Notes under the pieces: model-generated | What the model was told of the DNA's origin: nothing | What the model saw: only the letters and a program-made list of their open reading frames with translations | Database searches by the model: none | Program-made: the position numbers and the translations under genes | Part shown: positions 11,676 through 24,400 of the stretch, piece by piece | How the letters are laid out: each line of letters opens with the position of its first letter | Numbering within the stretch: the stretch's first letter is position 1 | NCBI GenBank assembly: GCA_029168955.1 | Contig: JAPDOI010000876.1 | Span: 1-64,000, forward strand | Origin: Aplectana chamaeleonis | Lineage: Eukaryota; Nematoda; Chromadorea; Rhabditida; Cosmocercidae | Reading direction: 5' to 3' | Length of the DNA stretch: 64,000 nucleotides

Positions 11676-13240
11676 AGACTTTTTTCTTGAAGTCATGCAA
11701 GGAGCCGTCGTAAGGCTTCCTACTGAATCAATTTGCGAGCTGAATCAAGACCAGGTGACGTCTAAAAACCGCAGGAAAAACGAATCACACTGTGTTTAAC
11801 CTGAGGTTTGGTCACCTGGAAGGTGTGCACGATTCTACGTTCAGTCGTGTTCGAAGGTGATGATCGCTGCGCCGCGAACAGTGAGCAGTCGCGACTGTCT
11901 GATTCCCTACGGCGGGTTGAGGCACTTTTTTCCGCGGCTGGTGATAACGACGAGCTATTGCGGCCAGGCCGCCTGCACGCAGCCGCGCTGGACACGAGTT
12001 TTGACGTTATTTTATGTATAACTACCGTTGTTGCCAGGAGGGCCATGTTCAGACTACCCTAGTCATACTCGCAAAAGTGACCGAGACAGCGACGCTGGCT
12101 AGTAGACTCGTACGGTCTGAACTAGAGGCTCCCGTCGAAGTGGGCTGGAAAGTCGTCCGAGTTTGTTTGGCTCCGGCCTACTCACCACCATTCGATGATC
12201 ATTCACCACATACGAATCCGGGACACATTCGGACGCTGCGTTTGTAATTTCTTCAGCCGAGTTTGCGTGCAAGAGGTCAATATCGATTGGATGGGCTACG
12301 GGTGGAGACATACATCAGGTGCATTCTCTTCGCTTTCTCTGCGCCCCATTTTCCACGTTTCAGGTACGCGCCAACCGGGTACGCCGATCAACTTCACCAT
12401 TTAAACCGCGTGTACGAACGCGTGCAATTGCCTTTAAAGGCAGTGTTCACGATGAATCTCGTTTTTGAGTTTTCAGTGTGAAACACTACGATGGAAGATG
12501 ATGGAGTGGATAGGGTCGAAGAAAGCATCGAAAACGGACCAGAAATCGATGAAAACGACGGCGAAGTCACTCAGGCAAACCGGGGCATCCACAACAGGTT
12601 GATAAATCGTCATCTCATAAACCGCTCCCTGTTGACAAGTCAAATCGCGCGTATTGCCAGCCTGAGACCTGCCTGTTGCCCAGCGACGTCCGCCTGTTGT
12701 CGGGCTGTTGACAACTCGATGTGTCACGTTTAGAGGCCTATTTAGCAGCAGTTTACGTTATACAGGACTGTTTCATCTAGCTTAGAAATTACTTTACACC
12801 GACACGCGTCGCGGTCGGCACTCCGACACGCGTCGCGACTGGTCGACCAGCCTCCACTGGGGTCACCACCGGATAGGCAGGACCTCCAGATGTTGGGGTC
12901 AATGTACCGCAAACTTGGGTAATTGAACCGACTGCGCTTCATCATTCGCAGCATGCCTAAAAAAATGCTTCGTATACTTCCCTTGTATCTAGAGCGCTAG
13001 CTGTGCAACAGCTTGACATCGAAGAGATCAGAACTCAAGGCCGTAATTGCTGTGCAACAGCTCGACATCGACCAGAGCGTAACTCGCGTCCACGGCCTCG
13101 CCAAATATCGGCGCGTTGGCCAGCGGTGACTCATGGTGGGCGGATCAACCTGTTGTCGACGCCCCAGTTTGCCTGAGTATGATTCCGTTAGCCCAGTACG
13201 CCTGTTAAGCCCGCTCCACCCCCGTTCTTCTTCTGCAGCC
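11676..13240. other. no gene recognised
   Basis: Holds a single AGGCAGTGTTCACGATGA terminus at 12434-12458 preceded by TTAA, whose partner end may be the GTGAACACTGTCTTC near 16677. Overlapping short frames on both strands (for example 12099-12311 minus) show no recognisable domain. Confidence 0.35.
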
Positions 13241-14080
13241 TCAAAGTGGTTTTTTGTTAGAGGTTGAGAAACTGGGCGGCCTCCACAGGATTTGCCAAAG
13301 GTCCATTGTTATTAAGGAGGTAGGTCTCTTCGGGCACATAAACAAGTGCGCCGTGTCGTGTCCGGGAGCACCACAGTCCGGGCATGCGTCTGGTCGGTCG
13401 CTGTCAATCTTGCTGACGTGAGACATGAGCAGAATAGAATGACTACATCGCAGCGAGGCAAGAGCATATCTGGCTCGCCTGCCGGGTTGAGACTCGGACT
13501 CGCAAACCCGAGGCGGCACTGCTCCTAAAATAGAGTTCACAGCCGCCTTCTCTAGATATCCTCGAACAAACTGGGTGTGCTCCTCACGCAGAAGACGAAG
13601 CCTTTCCATGGTGGAGTCGGCCCATCTCTGTACATCAACTTTACGAGGACCATCTGCGAACGGCGTCCTAATCGACCTCTCTCTCTGATGGGCTTCATGA
13701 TTCTCTTTGCCGGATGATTCGGCTGTCTAAGAGCATTAATATACATCTGCTGTGCCTGGAGTTCACAATGCTCCTTGACCAGCAATATGCAGGCTTCCGC
13801 GTGAAGATGTTCTATAGGGAACCGGTAGCAATTCTAAGCGCAGCATTCTGTACACGCTGCTGCTTATTCTAGGAGCTGTCTGACACCAGGTGCTGCCACA
13901 CTGGTGCCGCATATTCCGGAGCAGGCTGAAGTATTTTTCTGTGGGTCGCCAATATAGTCTCTCTGCTGCTGCCCCATGATGTTCCTCAATGAGCCCGTTC
14001 TAAAGAGCCTGTGGCGCTGCGGGCGTCTTAGATGGCAAATCATCAAGCAACTCCGCCATGTTCAGTGTGATTGATTCGCG
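13241..14080 (-). pseudogene. LINE reverse transcriptase C-terminal remnant (minus strand)
   Basis: Two overlapping minus-strand frames (13785-13552 and 13609-13241) belong together. The first contains QAQQMYINALRQPNHPAKRI, a region typical of the end of jockey/CR1-like reverse transcriptases. The second contains a zinc-binding cluster CPDCGAPGHDTAHLFMCPKR. A frameshift separates them, and the upstream frame near 13864-14046 probably belongs to the same dead element. It is related to the plus-strand remnant at 3540-4062 but is not a close copy. Confidence 0.75.
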
Positions 14081-14462
14081 CGAATTTCGCCACTGGAGCG
14101 TGCTTGCGAAAATTAGCAGAGCGCGTGAACTCATCCGCGGCATGAACCTGTACGTACGTCAGAAACCGCTATATTAGCTCATTCTGAGCGCTTCTCTTAG
14201 CTGTTTCTTCCCTATTCGATAGCTCACGACCGAATAACCCCTTTTTTGAGTCGAACTCGAGTATGATATTCGCAGGGTCAAGCGGGGCGTTGCGTAATTT
14301 TTCGAAATCGGAGCGACTCCCCCACCAGCAAAGTTTTTTTGCAAAACCCAAAATTTTTGCGATCCTTGCCCCGAGGCACGATTTCTGGGCGAATTATATT
14401 TGATCACTAAAACTGTCAGACGCCGAAAAATCGTTCAGTTGTCGGGCTCAAGCGTCTGGAAC

Positions 14463-16489
14463 CAGGGATGTGCGGCAATTGCCGTTTGTCGTTTGCCGGC
14501 CATTTTTGGGACTTTTTTTGCCATTTGTCATTTTCCGAAATTTTTGTTGTTTTTCCGACAAAATTCGACAAAATATTGAAAGAAAACGCCGCCTGCTCGC
14601 GGCCATTTAGGCACTAGAGGTAATCCGATTATCATATGTTCGCTTGACCGTTTAACGGGGCTTTGACTTATCTGGGGTGGTAGCAAATCTGTTTGAAAAC
14701 GCGATTTAACTCGCGGTAAGTTAGCGGTGAACTGCAGCGAAACGAGATTTTTTCATTTTTTATTTGACGATTTTCAGGAAAGGGGCCGGACATTACTGAA
14801 ACTACACACACGCAATGCGTCACTAGATACGCATAGTGTGAAAAAATTCCTGAAAAAAAAGATTCATTCTGTCTTTTTTTGAAGAAAATTTTTATTTAAA
14901 AAAATTCTGAAGATTTTTGAACTTTTTTCAGCTCGCGGTAAAGTTGCAACTTAAAGGCACTATTCGCGATAAAAATCGCTTTTCTGTTTCTTTGCCTATC
15001 TTGAAACCGGTCCCATTCTGATTCCAATGATGCTTCTGGAATCGTACAAGACCTTCTGGGAATAGAGCTATGGTCCCTCAAAAATTGAGCTAGGGAAAAT
15101 GGTTGACGAGTTGTCCGAGGCTTGTAACTTCCGTCTTTTGCAGCCAATGTATGCGAGCGGACCTGACTAAAGAGATAAGTTGAGAATGAAGGGAATAACG
15201 GGGCTTTTGATCGGAAACCATCGCTCATTTCACGATTTCGAGTGTTCCATTGTTCACTTCGAGGGGCGGAAAGGGGCGGGACTTGCCCACAGCGGCAGGG
15301 TTTGCCCACTTTTCTAAGCCGTTTTGCGGCTTCTGGGTATCTTTTTGTCCCGTTTTTTCGACACTGTTCTGCTTCTGAGAGCCACGAGAAGCATTTGTCA
15401 TGAAAAATTCGAGGATGAAATTCATCGCGAACAGTGCCTTTAACAATGGAAATAGTGGGGGACTGGAGAAAAATATGGTTAGCTTCCGGAAAGTTCTCCG
15501 GAGGACTTTTTAGAATGCTATCCATCTTTTTTTTATTCATATTTATTTTTGAAGCGTGTTCCTTCTCACTTTTTATTTCTATGATACTATTTCCATTTTC
15601 CTTGTCAGCTCTCGTTAAGTTGACAGTAGATAGTCCAACTCCAATAAGGTGCTTTAGTTTCTGTTCGAAAGTTTTGACAGATTCTGGTGTAACTAAAATA
15701 AGCAGGAAGCACTTGTGTGACACAGAAGCATTTGTCAGACTCACGTGGGTAGAGACTCTGAGAAAGTATGCCGCGGCAGTGCCAGGAAAGAACCGCGACC
15801 CTCAACTGTGCCGCGATAGTTCCACGGTAGTACCGTAGCACCTCCGTGATGATTACTGTGCCGTGGGGACTCTGTTGCAGTCTCTTGAGGGCCGAGAATG
15901 CCGCGACATTACCGCGACAGTTCCGTGTTGGAACCGCACGAACTCTGCGAGGATGCATCAGCGAAACCGCGTCGACTTCCTTGCACTGTTCTATCTGGTA
16001 GAACGAGATTGTCGCTGGTTCAATAGCCCAATTTGATGTAGATCCGTATCTCCTAGGTCGCAATAACGGGGTACACTCTGTCCTTATCAGACAGAGGACG
16101 TAAGCACCGAAGGTGTGTATTTTTGTTCCTAGGCCCACCCAGTTGTATTATGACTCATTTCATATGAGTTACTCGCAGTCGGTTCTATTTTGCCAGAGCG
16201 CAGCCACCGATGGCGGAGCAGCAGCGGCACCACCGCGGAGCCACAGCGGCATTAACGCGGGGCCGCCACTACATTGCCGCTCCGGTGACTGTAGGAGCCG
16301 AAGCCGCTTTTTCGCGAAGCCGCAGCTCACATAAGTATTGAAAAAAGGGGAAAAAGTAGAGCGGCACATGTGAAAAACTTTTGAGTTAATCTAAGATTTG
16401 AGGTTTTTTGCCGTTTGCCGGCCGTTTTTGCGATTTTCTTGCCAATTGCCGTTTGCCGAAATCTCAAAATCGTTTGCCGCACATCCCTG
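14463..16489. mobile_element. hAT-like non-autonomous element, 2.03 kb, nested
   Basis: Ends CAGGGATGTGCGGCAA and TTGCCGCACATCCCTG are inverted copies. The 8-bp direct repeat TCTGGAAC lies immediately outside both ends (14455-14462 and 16490-16497). CAGGG termini with an 8-bp duplication are the hallmark of the hAT superfamily. The interior has no transposase frame. The undisturbed relative at 17684-18115 continues across this point, confirming a secondary insertion. Confidence 0.85.
14951..15443. mobile_element. TTAA-flanked element, innermost of three
   Basis: TTAA followed by AGGCACTATTCGCGATAAAA at the left; TTCATCGCGAACAGTGCCT followed by TTAA at the right. The ends are inverted copies and both abut TTAA, the target duplication typical of piggyBac-like elements. 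About 490 bp, with no transposase. The interior resembles 45280-45690 (both contain GGTCCCTCAAAAATTGAGCT or a close variant). Confidence 0.8.
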
Positions 16490-16839
16490 TCTGGAACCCG
16501 AACAATGCTACGATCCTTACCTTTGGTGACTTTTGAGATATCTTCACCGAATTTTCGTTTTTGGTCCAAAATTTTCGCGATCCTCCCTAAACTTCATTTT
16601 CGAGCCCAAATTTCTGCGACACGTTCATCCCCCGTTTAGAAGTTTCGCAACCCCGCTTGACCCTGGATATTCATCGTGAACACTGTCTTCAAAGTAAGCT
16701 GCTTGACTTGGCCTTGCCTTTAACTGGAACACGTTCCTGTACCAATAACCTCTTTGAGCAATCTGCAAAGATGCGCAGTACATAAATGTCACACACTGGA
16801 CATCAGCCTCAGACCTCATGGGACAGTTAAACTACACAC

Positions 16840-17042
16840 AGGGTTGCGACCGAGTGCGGAGGTGGGTCGCAAATATACGGGCCCAAAAATGAAATTCGAT
16901 GAATTTGAGGCAGAGGTCGTAAATATTTAGATAAATTCCCACTCAAGATGGGGGGGGGGCTCTTTGAAGTTTCCCCACTTTTCTGAAGCCACAAGAGAGG
17001 GTCGTAGCTCCACCAACGTGGGTCGCAGTGCCCCGCTTGAGC
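16840..17042. repeat. short inverted-repeat element fragment
   Basis: CAGGGTTGCGACCGAGTGCG at the left and GTCGCAGTGCCCCGCTTGAG at the right are imperfectly inverted. It looks like a diverged small member of the CAGGGTCAAGC family. Confidence 0.4.
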
Positions 17043-17067
17043 CGGTTTACACAGCTGCGCCCTAACA

Positions 17068-17547
17068 AGAAGGGAAGGATCATTACACGCCGTGGCCATT
17101 CCAAATAAAATTAGCCTTTCCACGATCAGTTTTCGATGTAGAATTCGAGTTTTGCATTGCAGCTGCGAAACCTTACTCTGAACGGAGTTTTATGCGCTTT
17201 TAGCGCTTCACTCGTAGACGCAGCATAACGTGTAATCCATGAGTCTTTGTCGCGTCCTGAGATACACCGATGTGATTTCCACACCAGAGATGATGATTCC
17301 ACACCAGATGACCATGGGATTATTCCTGGTGTAGAGATCACATCGGTGTATCTCAGGAGGCGACAAAGACTCATGGATTATACGTTATGACGCGTCTACG
17401 ATTGAAGCGCTAAAAACGCATAGCATTACATTCAGAGAAACGTTTCGCAGCTGCAATGTAAAAATTCGAATTTTACGTGGAAAAGTGATCTTAGAAAGGC
17501 TTACTTCATTTGGAACGGCCACGGCGTGTAGTGATCCTCCCTTTGTA
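17068..17547. mobile_element. foldback element, ~215-bp arms
   Basis: The left arm begins GAAGGGAAGGATCATTACAC and the right arm ends GTAGTGATCCTCCCTTTG. GAGTCTTTGTCGCGTCCTGA at 17240 is mirrored by GGCGACAAAGACTC at 17358. The turn lies near 17300, in the phrase CCACACCAGATGACC. Arms match at roughly nine of ten positions by eye. Confidence 0.85.
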
Positions 17548-17683
17548 AGGATACATTCGGCGCCAGGCACAGTAGCCACTCCCTCTTTGTTGCAGCCACC
17601 TTCTGGGTGTTACAAGAGGTTCAGGTACTGGGCGACCAGTATTGGATTCGTTCATAGGCCACCTTCCAGAAGCCGCTGCGACG

Positions 17684-18115
17684 CAGGGTCAAGCGGGGCG
17701 CTGCGTAGTCTCCCCCACCACTGAATTTTTTTTCCAAAATCCAAAATTTTTGCGACCCCCTCCCGACGCGGGGGTTGCCTTTCTGGGGAAATCACTAAAA
17801 CTGTCAGACGCCGAAAATCCGTTCAGTTATCGGGCTCAAACTTTCAAAACCTGAGCAATGCTGCGATCCTTCCCTTCGGTGACCGAAAATATCGAGAATT
17901 TTCGGGATATCTTCACCCAATTTTCATTTTGGACCGAAATTCCCGCGATCATCATCAAAAAGTTTCACTTTCGTTATTTTCAGTTTCCAATCACTTTCAG
18001 AAATTTTCATTCTTGATCCGGAAATTTTGCGATCTCCCTCAACCTTCATTTTCGGGCCAAAATTTTTGCGAACCCTCACACCCGTTGCAAAATTTCGCCA
18101 CCCCGCATGACCCTG
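17684..18115. mobile_element. inverted-repeat element with CAGGGTCAAGCGGGG ends
   Basis: CAGGGTCAAGCGGGGCGCTG at the left; CACCCCGCATGACCCTG at the right. It is the uninterrupted relative of 14273-16665 and shows where that copy was broken. It lies just beyond the 3' end of the daz-1-like gene. Confidence 0.8.
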
Positions 18116-18241
18116 CTGTCCAGCGCGCGGCGGGCGATTCTTGCGGCAGCCTTATGTCGGGAAGGATATTCGGTTATTCTACAACACGATGGACATGCCA
18201 CAACACCATTAAAACCGCCCGCAAATCATAATAACACGATT

Positions 18242-18478
18242 CTACCCACAACAAATTGCAACATCATAAACCACCTGTGGTGAGCCTCCATGGTGCGGCG
18301 ACGGAGTGAACAGCCCTTGAGCGATTGGTGGCGAATCATGCGGCTGCTGATGGGTCTGCTGCGGTACGTAGTCACTTCCTCCTCCATACAGCGGCGTTCC
18401 AGCTCCATTTCCATACATCATCTGCATATTCGCCGCATCACCAGCTGCCGCCATAGGCGTATTATTGTAGTAGAACGT
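18242..18478 (-). CDS. daz-1: daz-1 last exon seen
   Basis: Begins TFYYNNTPMAA after acceptor TTTGGCAG and runs to the TAG at 18244-18242, rich in G, P, Q, M and Y. An alternative donor (CAG/GTGGTT near 18271) would allow another exon downstream. No AATAAA was noticed close after the stop, so the 3' end is uncertain. Confidence 0.78.
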   Translation of the reverse strand, partial: TFYYNNTPMAAAGDAANMQMMYGNGAGTPLYGGGSDYVPQQTHQQPHDSPPIAQGLFTPSPHHGGSPQVVYDVAICCG

Positions 18479-21400
18479 CTGCCAAATGTGACATATAGTC
18501 GCCCAAAACATATCTCACCGAAAAAAGAGATGAGGGATTGCGGACAAAAAATTTAACGCGGGGTTAGCTTCCGCTTATGGTAAAGTATACCTACCTGTTG
18601 GTACTGCATTCCATGTCCATCGGGGCTAGAGAAATATCCTTGTGGAACCGACGTCATCTGCGAGTTGTAAATATTTGTCGGCGATCCACGAGGGTGCGCA
18701 ACCACTGACGGAGTAACCTGAAGATCACATTACCGACAAATGTCTTCTCTCATGCAGAACGTTCAATGAAGACTCACCGGTGTTGGCGGCGCCTGATGCT
18801 GCAGATACACCGGATATTGAATGCAGGCCTGTGGCTGCTGCTGTACGGGCATCGGTGCGGCAACCACAGATAGCGAAGAACTGGCAGCTGTCGCCGGTGG
18901 TGTTGCCGGCACCTTCCCAGCTGACGGCATCACAACTTCCGCATTCTGCACAGACGCCTGGCTGCGAGTAGGAGAACCATCGGGAGAGCTGCCTACAACA
19001 GACGATTTTGATACCTCGTTTGAAAAATGGTGTCAACTGGTTAAGACCGTCCACCTGCCCCGTTCGCACCACAATTAGTAATCTGCTCGCCATTATTATT
19101 TGCAGAAGTATTGACAGGATAGATCATCGCCTGGGGAACAGGTGAACCGGGTGTGTAAACATAAGCCTGAAAACGTTTCGTAAAGCGGGAGACTAGGCAG
19201 AAAGAAGAGGATGCAGACATTTCAGTTCACCTGTGGTGTGTTCACCATCACGAAAGGTGGCTGCGGTGGGAAAGAATAAGTGTAACCATAAGTGGGTGAC
19301 TGTACCAGTCCAGTTGGGGTAGCAATCGCATAATCTGAAAGGAAAAGTCCGTCCTGGTTGAAACTGGGCAGCCTTTATCCGGTAAACGCCTCCAACTAGA
19401 CAGCTACCCTTCATTCAAAATTCAACAAATTGAACTTTTTTCGGAGCGTTGGCTGTGGACTTACTAAGAACTGATCACAGCGCAAACTGGGACGGCATGC
19501 GTGAACGCTGGGAACAGGGTCAGGGAGCCGCTCCTCGTCCCATGCGCGCAGCGTCGAGCGACGGGATGGCCCCGAAGTGCTTGGCGTATACAAGTGTATC
19601 GCGGACGTTGATGCACTTTGACTGCAAACTCTACGCGCGCACTTTCTCTCATCCCAGTCGCACTTGCACCCAATTATTCAGATGCACGGGATGACAAAAA
19701 TGCCGCTTGGCGTAGAGTTTGCTGTAGTAGGTGCATTTACGTCCGCGACACACCAATATACGCCATGCACTTCGTGGCCGTCCCGTGTCCCGACCCTGCG
19801 CTCGTGGAAAGCGGAGCGGCTCCTTGACCCTCTTCGCAGCGTTCATGCATTCCGCCCCTGGAGTTGAAAAATAATCTGTTAAATGGTGTTGGGGAGATGA
19901 AAAGAAACAATTTGAAGTCCGTTAGCTTTCCTTGAAGCACCTGGGTAGATCAAAAACGATAAACATCTCTTTTGAAATTTGGAAAATTCAAGCACTTTCA
20001 GCCCAAACTTTGTCCAAGGGAGACTTGAGGGCGCTGAACGCGAATAGAAGGTCCATTTCCAGTTTTCGGAAGATTACGGTAGGTTATTGTAGACAAAGGA
20101 TACTTTTCCTACTGTAACTAGCCGTAATTTCTTCTGGAAAACTGAAAATGAATTATATTCTTTTCAGCGCGCAAAATGAAACCCCTTAAACAAAGTTTGG
20201 GATGGAAACGTTTATATTTCAAAATCCATTCTTTGTCGTTTTTTATCTACCCAGGTGCATTACGGACATTTAGCAGACTTTAGCTCTCACCCACAACACC
20301 TACTTCCTCAGTGGTCGGTGAGGAAGTGGGCGTGGCGGGCATACCACTTCCAAGTTAGGGTCCTTTTAGGGCTACTTCGGGTGGTTCGTTTTTGACCGCT
20401 CCTTCGACGTTTCCCTTGCGATGGGCCCAACACCTACGATTTTCTTCGAAACTCGATGATGGTTTTCCATCGTGAACACCGTCTTCATGCAAGATAATAC
20501 CCACCGGTAGAGTAGCGCTGCGACATTCTCCTGAGCGCCGGTCCCAGATTCAGTTTGCGACCTTTGAACTCCAGCTTTTCCGGAGACTGAAACACTCCAT
20601 ATTTTTTTGCATAATCTTAGAATTGAGGAATCAAACAATATGGTCGCTCAACTATTGTAAAGATAAACAAATGTAGCTGAAAAAAGGGAACGCCCTCACA
20701 CTAACCATTCCGCGAACTGTGTCCGCTTCGTCGTCGCTGTCAAAAGTGATGAAACCGTAACCCTTGGAAACGCCGTCTGCGCTTCTAATCACTTTCACCT
20801 CCTTGATGGTGAAAAACTGCTCGAAATGCTCCCTTAACTCCAGCTCAGTTGTCTGAAATCAACAAAATCATATTAATGAACGCCGAGTCTCCTTTGAGCT
20901 CGAGCTGGGTAGAACCTGATGCAGGGAACGCGGCTTAGACGGCTTAAGCGTTGAAGGCAGCATACACGCTCAAAAACATGGTCGAGATTACACTATCAAT
21001 AAATACGGACTCATTGCACCTTCCATCACGTCAACGACGTTTGAAGCGCTGAAAACTATCCAGTGTGACAATATTTGAGCAATCCCATCCCGTGTGCCTG
21101 CAGAGCTCCACCTCTACGGGTAACAGAATGAAAAGTGAAACGTGAAAAAAACAAGTGATAATTCAGAGTGATAGCACTATCGAGTGAGGGCCTGCTAGAG
21201 AAACAGCTTGATTCACCTGTTTATAATATGTTTACATGTAGAATAATTTCCATTCATTTTTGAGAAAGCCGCTCTACTCCGGCTGGCTTCTGAAATGGAG
21301 CATTTCATCGGTAGGTACTCGTGTTATATTCAGGTAAACCAGGCTGTTTCTCTCGCGGAGTCCCATTCGATAGTAATATCACTCTAGATTATCAATTGTT

Positions 21401-24400
21401 TTCTCAAGTTCCACTTTACAGTCTGTTACTCGTAGAAATGGAGTTCTGCAGGCTTACGAGACGGTATTGTCACATTGGATAGTTTTCGGCGCTCCAAACG
21501 TCGTTGACGACATGGTAGGGGCCGTGTCGGCCTATTCATGTTGTTATCTCCACCATGTTTGTGCGCGTGTATACTGCCTTGAAGATAGGAGCGGTATGGT
21601 TCCATTTACCCCCTATACCAGAGCAAAATTTACTGGAGTTCTTCGTGTGAGTGTAGGTGGCAAGTTTACTTGTTCAACATGTGACGAGCATCGAATTTTT
21701 GTTGACGCGTTGCCAGTTCAGGGCCTGACAGCCGCCTTTCCTTAACCGGCAAATTGCAGCCCGCCCCTTGCGTACGAGTTTCTTGACGGATCTTTTCCGA
21801 TTCTTCTGGTCGCGAGTGATTTAGGCGCTATTAAAACTCCTCCACACCAGGGCGTCATACGCAGGTGTTGGGTTCAATATGAATGGTCTGACGCCACGCC
21901 CGCTCGGTCATGGCGACCGCGTGTACAGATTTTGCTTGCTCGACAAACTTAAGGGGTATGGTGGGCCAATGGTATACTTTTGCGACACGCGGTTGCGTCG
22001 CTCTGCACAGCGACAATGGCAACGACAAGTATCCGCGCATTTGCAGTATGCCAGCCCTCCGCGACAAATCGCTGCGATGGACACGCGCCAACTGTTCCTA
22101 CGGCGGCCAGTGCCATTGCTCCGATGCTGGTCCCGGCACGATTTGTGTTAAATATCATGACTGTCGCTCATGACAGCGACAATGTATACCATTGACCGTA
22201 TACGATTGTGACACACCGTCGCGTCGCTCTACACAGCGACAGCCTGTCGCGGAACTCCCATACTTCAAACCTGTCGCTGTAGCAGTGCACTGCACAGCGA
22301 TAGTGGTAGCGACAGCTTTAGAGGGCGGGAGCCACATTTGCCGAATTTCAGCCCTCCGCGACACGTCGCTGCGACGGACGCGCGAGTACTGCTCCTACGA
22401 CGGCCGATGCCGTTGCGGGTCCCGCCGCGATTTGTGCTAGACCGCATGCTTGTCGTTAATGACAGCGGCAAAGTATATCATACCCCTGAGACCCTCTTCA
22501 AGCTGCTGCGCCATAGCGTCGCCACTGGAGTATTCATAGTCCCCGCAAGCGCGTCACGCGCGTAGAAAGTACTTATACTGCAGTGCCACGCCCGCGCCTT
22601 GAGGAGTATGAAAATCACCATGAATCTAATTCTCAGTTCTGGATATTGGCCCGCGGCTTGCCAAAGCAGCCGAATTCGGTCGCATATGAAGTTCACCCTT
22701 TCCGTGAGCGTGTGGTCTTTCCTTTTATCCTACGCGCTCTCTCGCTTATCTACCGCAATTGGTCACAACTGGCCCAACAGAGAGTCTTAAATTCATTAGA
22801 AAAGAAGGAAACAGAACAAAACTTGAGATGAGCGAGGTTTGCAGGGACGATAGCGTCCAGGGATTAAAATAAAGAAAAAACGACGCGCATATTGATTGTC
22901 TGGAACAAAGGGCAGGTACAAATCTTGTTAAAGCAGGTTCGAACAAGTTCGGGATAGGGGCTCTCTACACACCGAGGGAGGAGCTCTCACGAGATTTACG
23001 TTCTAACGCGACGCGCCCGGCGGAAATGTGTTCTTTTTAATTCATCGCTAGAGCGCGTTTACCATGAGCTCACGAAAATTTACGGCATAATTTGATTTTA
23101 ATAGTTCCTCTCATGATTTTTAGAGCGAAGAAGGCTTCCACACGAACGCAGTGGTTCGACCTACCCTGAAGCTTCAATCTTTGCCCGAAAACTTGGGCCA
23201 CCACACTCTCACGAGTTACACCGCGCGGTTGCAGGGTTTGTAAGTTCCGGATGGGTGAAACCACCACTTTCGTGTGGAAGCTTCCATAGCTCTAAAAAAA
23301 CCATGAGGAAGTATTGAAAGCAAAAATGCCGTAAATTTTTGTGAGCTTATGGTAAACGCGTCCTAGCGATGTTGTGAACAGAACACATTTCAGCCGCGCG
23401 CGTCGCGTTAGAACTATCCCAACAAGCTAGACTGTCCCAATCGAGCTCAGGCTTGAGCAGGCTGTTGCGCCAATTTTCAGCGGAGCTACGACCCCCTCTC
23501 CGTAGACCATAATTTTTACGACCCCCCGCCTAGATAAAAATTTCTTGTGCTTTTTGAGAGTGAGAAAGTGTGAAAGGCTAACATTTAAAACGAAATTTGT
23601 TCAAATCGTACGAGCCCCCCCCCCGATTTTCATTTTTTTTCAAACATTTTCCAATTATTTTATGACCCCCGTTGTGCGGAGTCGTAACGCTGCTCAACCC
23701 CGATCGAGCCCGCCGATGGACAGCTTAGAGGTGGAAACTTCCTCCCAGTATCTCGGATGCGCGTCGCTATCCATCACTGCGCGCTTGTGGACGCAAAGGA
23801 AGATTTTCTGCCCCTCTTGGCTCTCCATCCGCGGGCTCGATTGGACCAGAGTAGTAACCTTCCAGTCCGTACTTGCGAACAACCCCTGCTGCAGCACGCA
23901 CCTCGAGGATAATCGTGTCGAGACCACGTGGTCCACCACAATTTAGCTTACACTATGGGGAGCAGTAGCGGCTACGAATTTCACTCGGAGATTGACCATA
24001 TATTTTTTTTCCTGCCAATCGCTAATGAAACTGCCTCTTCCAATCAAATCTAGGCGTGAACGTACCAATTTGACCAAAAATGGCACCTTCCGTTTGCTGA
24101 ACTTCAGCCAACTGAGCTCTTGACACACTTGCTGCTAATTTTCCCTCCTAAAGTACCATAATGCGATCCCTACCCCCTTGTCGAATCATTCACTTATCTA
24201 CCATTTACCATCTATACCTCGACACAAAAACAACAACATTGAGCCGATGTCAGTATAAATTAGACACCAAGCGGCTGTACAAACACAAAGTCACGACTAA
24301 CATACCGGAACATGCTCCGGTGAGCACCATCTGTTGCTTCGCAGGAATGACTTCCAGAACTTTCCCTGTGCCTAATCGGCCTATGCAATTTGGACAGCCA

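Larger units (their letters stand above)
14273..16665. mobile_element. inverted-repeat element with CAGGGTCAAGCGGGG ends, interrupted
   Basis: Left end CAGGGTCAAGCGGGGCGTTG; right end CAACCCCGCTTGACCCTG, its inverted copy. An undisturbed relative is 17684-18115, about 430 bp. The extra length here is due to the element at 14463-16489. Shared interior phrases include AAACTGTCAGACGCCGAAAA and CAATGCTACGATCCTT. Confidence 0.8.

Noticed and set aside
12434..16690. A 4.2 kb element bounded by AGGCAGTGTTCACGATGA and its inverse
   Set aside because: The right end lacks TTAA and several matching bases, so the two ends are more likely from separate insertions.
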